Assembly: GCF_902499075.1 (NCBI RefSeq)
Contig: NZ_CABVPP010000016.1
Coordinates: 1 to 64,000, forward strand
DNA: 64,000 nt
DNA from: Burkholderia pseudomultivorans
Lineage (GTDB): Bacteria > Pseudomonadota > Gammaproteobacteria > Burkholderiales > Burkholderiaceae
Direction of reading: 5' to 3'
Within the stretch, counting starts at the first letter, position 1; the number at the start of each line of letters is the position of its first letter. Positions 59,977-64,000 of the stretch are shown here, piece by piece. Position numbers and translations under genes: made by a program. The notes under the pieces are model-generated. The model was not told where the DNA came from, ran no database searches, and saw only the letters and a list, made by a program, of their open reading frames with translations.

Positions 59977-61823
59977 GCGCCGCTGCATTGCGTGTCGCGC
60001 TGGTCGGCAACCCCAACTGCGGCAAGACCGCGCTGTTCAACCAGTTGACCGGCGGCCGGCAGAAGGTCGCCAACTACGCGGGCGTCACCGTCGAGCGCAA
60101 GGTGGGACGTTTTGTCGCGCCGTCGGGCCGGCAGATCCAGGTGCTCGACCTGCCCGGCGCGTACAGCTTCGATTCGACGAGCCCCGACGAACGCATCACG
60201 CGCGACGTGCTGCTCGGCCGCCATCCGGGCGAGGCGCCGCCCGACCTCGTGGTGTGCGTCGCCGATGCGACCAACCTGCGCCTGCATCTGCGTTTCGTGC
60301 TCGAAGTGCAGCGGCTCGGCCGGCCGGTCGTGCTCGCGCTGAACATGATGGATGCGGCCGAACGCCGCGGCATCCGGATCGACATCGACGTGCTGGCGCG
60401 CGAACTCGGCGTGCAGATCGTGCAGACCGTGGCGGTGCGGCGCGGCGGCGCCAGCCGGCTCGTCGACGTGCTCGACCGCGCCGTCGCGAACGCGCCGGCG
60501 GCCGCGCCGCCCGCTGCTGACGACACCGACGACGACGCGATCCACGCGCGCGTGCGGGCGCTGCTCGCGGCGGCCGTCGTGATGCCGCGCGCGACCGACG
60601 TGCGCGACGACCGGCTCGACCACTGGGCGCTGCACCCCGTGTTCGGGCTCGTGATCCTCGCCGCCGTGATGTTCCTGGTGTTCCAGGCGGTCTATTCGAT
60701 CGGCAAGCCGATCACCGACGCGATCGGCGACGGCTTCACGTGGCTCGGCGCGCTGGCCGGCGCCCATCTCCCCGACGGCCCGCTGCGCGGTCTCGTCACC
60801 GACGGCCTGATCGGCGGCCTCGGCACCGTGCTCGGCTTCCTGCCGGAGATCCTGGTGCTGTTCCTGTTCATCCTGGTCCTGGAGGAATCGGGCTATCTGC
60901 CGCGCGCCGCATTCCTGCTCGACCGGATGATGGTGTCGGTCGGGCTTACCGGCCGCTCGTTCATTCCGCTGCTGTCGAGTTTCGCGTGCGCGATTCCCGG
61001 CGTGCTCGGCACGCGCAGCATCACCGACCCGCGCGACCGGCTCGCGACGATCCTCGTCGCGCCACTGATGACGTGTTCCGCGCGCCTGCCCGTCTATGCG
61101 CTGCTGATCGGCGCGTTCATCCCGTCGCAGCGCGTGCTCGGCATCTTCAACCTGCAGGGCGTCGTGCTGTTCGCGCTGTATGCGGCGGGGATCGGCGGCG
61201 CGATGCTCGTCGGCTGGATCATGAAGAAGCTGCGCGGCCCGCAGGGCGAACACGCGCTGCTGATGGAACTGCCGTCGTATCGCCTGCCGCGCGTGCGCGA
61301 CGTCGCGATCGGCCTGTGGGAGCGCGGTTCGATCTTCATGAAACGGCTGACCGGCGTGATTCTCGCGCTCACCGTGCTGATGTGGTTCATCTCGACGTTC
61401 CCGTCGCCGCCGGCCGGCGCGGTCGGCCCCGCGATCGACTACACGTTCGCCGGCTACCTCGGCCGCGCGCTGCAGTACGTGTTCGCGCCGCTCGGCTTCA
61501 ACTGGCAGATCAGCCTGTCGCTGATCCCCGCGTTCGCCGCACGCGAAACCGCGGTCGCGGCGCTCGCGACGGTCTATGCGGTGAGCGGTGGCGACGCCGA
61601 TATCGCGAGCGTCGGCCACGCGCTCGCCGCCAACTTCTCGCTCGCGAGCGCGCTGTCGCTGCTGGTCTGGTTCGCGTTCGCGCCGCAATGCATGTCGACG
61701 CTCGCGGTGATTCGCCGCGAGACGGGTTCGTGGCGCAACGTCGCGATCTCGTTCGGCTACATGTTCGTGATGGCGTACGCGGCGTCGTTCGTCACCTATC
61801 AGGTCGCGAGGGCGCTGACATGA
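59973..61823 (+). CDS. feoB: Ferrous iron transporter B
   Basis: A 616-residue transporter with an N-terminal G domain: G1 GNPNCGKT at 12-19, G3 DLPG, and G4 NMMD. The membrane part begins near residue 220 and holds the two Gate motifs LLSSFACAIPGVLGTR and the later AFAARETAVAALATVY. It imports Fe(II) across the inner membrane, using GTP binding as control. It is shorter than E. coli FeoB (773 residues), as is normal in this group. Start and stop both overlap the neighbours by ATGA. Confidence 0.96.
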   Translation: MSAAALRVALVGNPNCGKTALFNQLTGGRQKVANYAGVTVERKVGRFVAPSGRQIQVLDLPGAYSFDSTSPDERITRDVLLGRHPGEAPPDLVVCVADATNLRLHLRFVLEVQRLGRPVVLALNMMDAAERRGIRIDIDVLARELGVQIVQTVAVRRGGASRLVDVLDRAVANAPAAAPPAADDTDDDAIHARVRALLAAAVVMPRATDVRDDRLDHWALHPVFGLVILAAVMFLVFQAVYSIGKPITDAIGDGFTWLGALAGAHLPDGPLRGLVTDGLIGGLGTVLGFLPEILVLFLFILVLEESGYLPRAAFLLDRMMVSVGLTGRSFIPLLSSFACAIPGVLGTRSITDPRDRLATILVAPLMTCSARLPVYALLIGAFIPSQRVLGIFNLQGVVLFALYAAGIGGAMLVGWIMKKLRGPQGEHALLMELPSYRLPRVRDVAIGLWERGSIFMKRLTGVILALTVLMWFISTFPSPPAGAVGPAIDYTFAGYLGRALQYVFAPLGFNWQISLSLIPAFAARETAVAALATVYAVSGGDADIASVGHALAANFSLASALSLLVWFAFAPQCMSTLAVIRRETGSWRNVAISFGYMFVMAYAASFVTYQVARALT

Positions 61824-62125
61824 GCGCCGGCCTCGTCGCGCAATACGCGGTGATCGCCGTGCTGGTCGCGGCCAGCGCACTGTTCATGTTCCGCAAGCTC
61901 GCGCCGAAGCCGGCGGCGCGCTGCCAGCGCGCCGTCGCGCTCGCGCTGGTCCGCACGCGCGCGCTGCGCTGGCTCGGGCATCGGCTGATGCCGGGCGCGG
62001 CGGCCGCGGCCGGTTGCGGCGACGGCTGCAGCACCTGCGGCGCATGCGGCACCGACGGCAACGCGACGCCGTCGTCGAGCGGCGAACAGCCGCTTACGTT
62101 TCATTCGCCCGCACGGCGGCGATGA
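61820..62125 (+). CDS. FeoB-linked membrane protein with Cys-rich tail
   Basis: A 101-residue protein with one N-terminal membrane helix (GLVAQYAVIAVLVAASALFMF) and a C-terminal cluster GCGDGCSTCGACG. Similar short proteins (DUF6587-like) accompany FeoB in Burkholderia relatives. The cysteines suggest iron or cluster binding near the transporter exit. It overlaps feoB and the GNAT gene by ATGA on either side. Confidence 0.85.
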   Translation: MSAGLVAQYAVIAVLVAASALFMFRKLAPKPAARCQRAVALALVRTRALRWLGHRLMPGAAAAAGCGDGCSTCGACGTDGNATPSSSGEQPLTFHSPARRR

Positions 62126-62559
62126 AACCCGCGATCGGTCTGCGTCCGGCCTGCGCGGCCGACCTGCCGTTTCTGCTGACGCTGCGCCGGCTCACGATGA
62201 CCGCGCATCTGCAACGCGTCGGCGCCCCCACCGACGACGACACACACCGGCGCCGCATCTCGGCGCACTTCGACGACGCCGCCATCATCTGCGAAGGCGA
62301 GCAGGCAATCGGATTGCTGAAGGTCTCGCGGTCCGCCGACGAATGGCACATCCATCAGCTCCAGTTGATGCCTGCGCATCAGGGCCGCGGCATCGGCCGC
62401 GCCGTGCTCGGCAGCGTGCTCGCCGACGCGACGCGCGCGAACGTGCGCGTGTCGCTCAGCGTGCTGCACGGCAATCCCGCGCGACGGCTGTACGAGCGGC
62501 TCGGTTTCCGGCTCGTGTCGGAAACGGCCACCAGCGCCAATCTGATCCGGCACGCGTGA
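62122..62559 (+). CDS. GNAT-family N-acetyltransferase
   Basis: A 145-residue acetyltransferase. The acetyl-CoA site is QLQLMPAHQGRGIGRAVL at about 74-91, followed by NPARRLYERLGFRLVSE, the standard GNAT end. It uses acetyl-CoA to acetylate an amine of unknown identity. Its ATG overlaps the Cys-rich gene by four bases, so it is part of the feo operon, which is an unexpected place for an acetyltransferase. Confidence 0.88.
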   Translation: MKPAIGLRPACAADLPFLLTLRRLTMTAHLQRVGAPTDDDTHRRRISAHFDDAAIICEGEQAIGLLKVSRSADEWHIHQLQLMPAHQGRGIGRAVLGSVLADATRANVRVSLSVLHGNPARRLYERLGFRLVSETATSANLIRHA

Positions 62560-62611
62560 CGGCTCGCGCGCGGCCGACAATCGCCGCGCGCCGGCGCGCC
62601 TGCACCGGCAG

Positions 62612-64000
62612 TCAAGGCGTCCAGCGATAAACGGTGATGCTGCTGCCCTTCACGTTGTTCTTCGTGACCACATACTCGCCGGTCGATCGGCGATAGGCGC
62701 GCACGCCGTACATCGAATCGAGTGCGCTGCTCGCATCGACGGCGCTGCTGCTGGTGTTGACCAGCGTGGTGTCGAGCTTGCCGGTGGACAGGTTGAACGC
62801 GTCGATGTTCGGCAACGCCGCGCCGCTGCCGCCGAACCAGTAGCCGACGAACAGATGGTTGCCGGCCGCGTCGAGCGACTTCGCGCCGCTGTGCGGCAGC
62901 GTGATCACCGGGTTCGGGCGCGTGGTGTTGCCCGCGCGCCAGCCGTGATACACCTCGATGCGCGTACCGATCGCCGTCCAGTCCGTGCTGCCGGCGACGC
63001 CCTGCGCGAGGATCATCGTGTCGCTGTCGGCGAGATAGACGATGCGCGTCAGCGGCTGCACGCTCGCGGGAACCGGAATCGCGACGGCCGGCCCCCAAGC
63101 CGGCTTGCCGTCCGCGTCGAAGCCGGTCAGCGGGTAATGGTAGATCGCCCCGGTCTTGTCCAGGCCCGCCCACACGTCGCCCTTGCCGTCGATGCTGAAG
63201 CCGCTCGTGACACGCCGCGTCGTATTGAACGCGGGCCCCGGAATCGATGCGTCCGGAATGGCGATGTAGCCGTTCGCCTTGTTGAAATGGAAGAAGTAGA
63301 AGATCGGCGGATTCTGGCCGGCCGCGACCAGAATCCGGTTCGCGCCGACCGAAACGACTTGCCCGAAATGCTCGTCGCGCTGCACGTCGTTGACGTTGAT
63401 GCGCGGATCCGACGGATACGTGAACGGGTCGACCGTATTCGCGACGAACACGCCGCCCGCGCCGCCCGAGTAAATGTGCGTGCCGCCGTAGAACAGCGTG
63501 CCGTCGGTGGCCGGATCGGGCGCGGCGATGCCTTCGAAGTTGAGCGCCTGGAGCGTCCAGCGCAGGTTGCCGTTGTGGTCGTAGGCGTGGATGTCGGTCG
63601 CGCCGTCGCGGCCGAGGTCCCAGCTGCCGCCCCACGGGTTGTTCAGCACGTACAGGTTGCCGGCGGCGTCCTTGCCGATCCCGACGACGCGCGTGAAACG
63701 CTTCGCACCGACCTGCCCCTTGATGCCCGTCGTGGTGTCGAGATAGCCGCCCTGCACGCCGAAGGTACCCGCCAGTGTCGGCCTCGACGACACGTCGTAG
63801 CGCTTGATGTTCATGTCGGGGCCTGCGTCGCCGACCATCAGCTGCTGCGACGACGCATCGAAAAACAGCGACGACGGCCGCGATTCGCCGGCCATCCGGA
63901 TCGTGTTCAGCAGCGCACCGTTCGGCGCGAACTCGACGATCGTGCCCGCGCTCTTTTGCGCGACCCAGACGTTGCCTGTGCCGTCGACCGCGAGCGCGCC
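62612..64000 (-). CDS. Beta-propeller/NHL-like secreted protein, cut by the right edge
   Basis: At least 462 residues are present and the frame stays open to the end of the window, so the N-terminus is missing. Repeated blades such as GALAVDGTGNVWVAQKSAGT, GIGKDAAGNLYVLNNPWGG, FSIDGKGDVWAGLDKTG and SLDAAGNHLFVGYWFGGSG show an NHL/SMP-30-like beta-propeller. Such proteins are usually exported and bind or transform small molecules or carbohydrates. An internal ATG exists near MAGESRPSS but would cut through a blade, so it is not the start. It converges with the GNAT gene. Confidence 0.75.
   Translation of the reverse strand, partial: GALAVDGTGNVWVAQKSAGTIVEFAPNGALLNTIRMAGESRPSSLFFDASSQQLMVGDAGPDMNIKRYDVSSRPTLAGTFGVQGGYLDTTTGIKGQVGAKRFTRVVGIGKDAAGNLYVLNNPWGGSWDLGRDGATDIHAYDHNGNLRWTLQALNFEGIAAPDPATDGTLFYGGTHIYSGGAGGVFVANTVDPFTYPSDPRINVNDVQRDEHFGQVVSVGANRILVAAGQNPPIFYFFHFNKANGYIAIPDASIPGPAFNTTRRVTSGFSIDGKGDVWAGLDKTGAIYHYPLTGFDADGKPAWGPAVAIPVPASVQPLTRIVYLADSDTMILAQGVAGSTDWTAIGTRIEVYHGWRAGNTTRPNPVITLPHSGAKSLDAAGNHLFVGYWFGGSGAALPNIDAFNLSTGKLDTTLVNTSSSAVDASSALDSMYGVRAYRRSTGEYVVTKNNVKGSSITVYRWTP

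Noticed and set aside
59715-61880. 721-codon open frame antisense to feoAB
   Set aside because: FeoA and FeoB on the other strand have all family motifs; the antisense frame has none.
1-64000. CRISPR array, tRNA, rRNA, insertion sequence or prophage
   Set aside because: I found no regularly spaced repeats, cloverleaf-like sequence, transposase, integrase or phage structural gene in any part of the window.

Overview
The window is GC-rich, densely coded DNA that looks like a secondary chromosome of a Burkholderia cepacia complex strain. The best taxonomic marker is the calcium-dependent lectin pair at 2477-3864, whose first protein I recognise as BclA (BC2L-A). A complete dmp-type phenol hydroxylase/meta-cleavage operon, many LysR regulators, an Lrp regulator and BenE fit the same picture. 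I see no rRNA, tRNA, CRISPR array, insertion sequence or prophage, so this is accessory and metabolic chromosome sequence rather than a mobile island.

Layout. 1-2050: a SymE-like protein behind a perfect hairpin, a HigB/HigA-type toxin-antitoxin pair and an unknown gene. 2050-8030: an AT-rich control region with two palindromes, lectins bclA and bclB (bclC of the known bclACB arrangement is absent), and a large autotransporter on the other strand. 8034-13300: an MscS channel, a three-gene operon (HDAC-like amidohydrolase, ornithine cyclodeaminase, periplasmic binding protein) divergent from an Lrp regulator, and a small lipoprotein. 13823-17340: malate:quinone oxidoreductase with a signal peptide, then a zinc-ribbon protein coupled to the RNA helicase dbpA. 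17377-19335: a LysR regulator divergent from an ACMSD-type amidohydrolase.

19415-35940 is the centrepiece. A minus-strand operon reads dmpKLMNOP (multicomponent phenol hydroxylase), dmpQ and dmpB (ferredoxin and catechol 2,3-dioxygenase), a GlcG-like gene, then dmpC, E, F, G, H, I, D and an outer-membrane channel gene. It converts phenol through catechol and 2-hydroxymuconic semialdehyde to pyruvate and acetyl-CoA. A -24/-12 sigma-54 promoter lies just ahead of dmpK, with two upstream DmpR/XylR-type palindromes. The divergent gene is a DmpR-type activator followed immediately by a GntR regulator.

35965-47420: a PhnD-like binding protein without signal peptide, a fatty acid desaturase, LysR plus benE, an NmrA-type protein and AraC regulator, LysR plus NDH-2, and several small unknown genes. 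47668-51228: DNA polymerase II and a J-domain protein separated by a very strong hairpin. 51391-56938: an acyl-CoA dehydrogenase/two SDR/phosphotransferase/histidine phosphatase operon with a LysR gene. 57135-64000: DUF3309, a quinone oxidoreductase divergent from LysR, a four-gene ATGA-coupled feoA-feoB-Cys-rich-GNAT operon behind a Fur-like site, and a beta-propeller gene cut by the right edge.

Nothing here is clearly an undescribed multi-gene defence or mobile system. The most interesting leads are regulatory DNA (tandem palindromes before the lectins, several perfect inverted repeats in divergent promoters) and unexplained accessory members of known operons.
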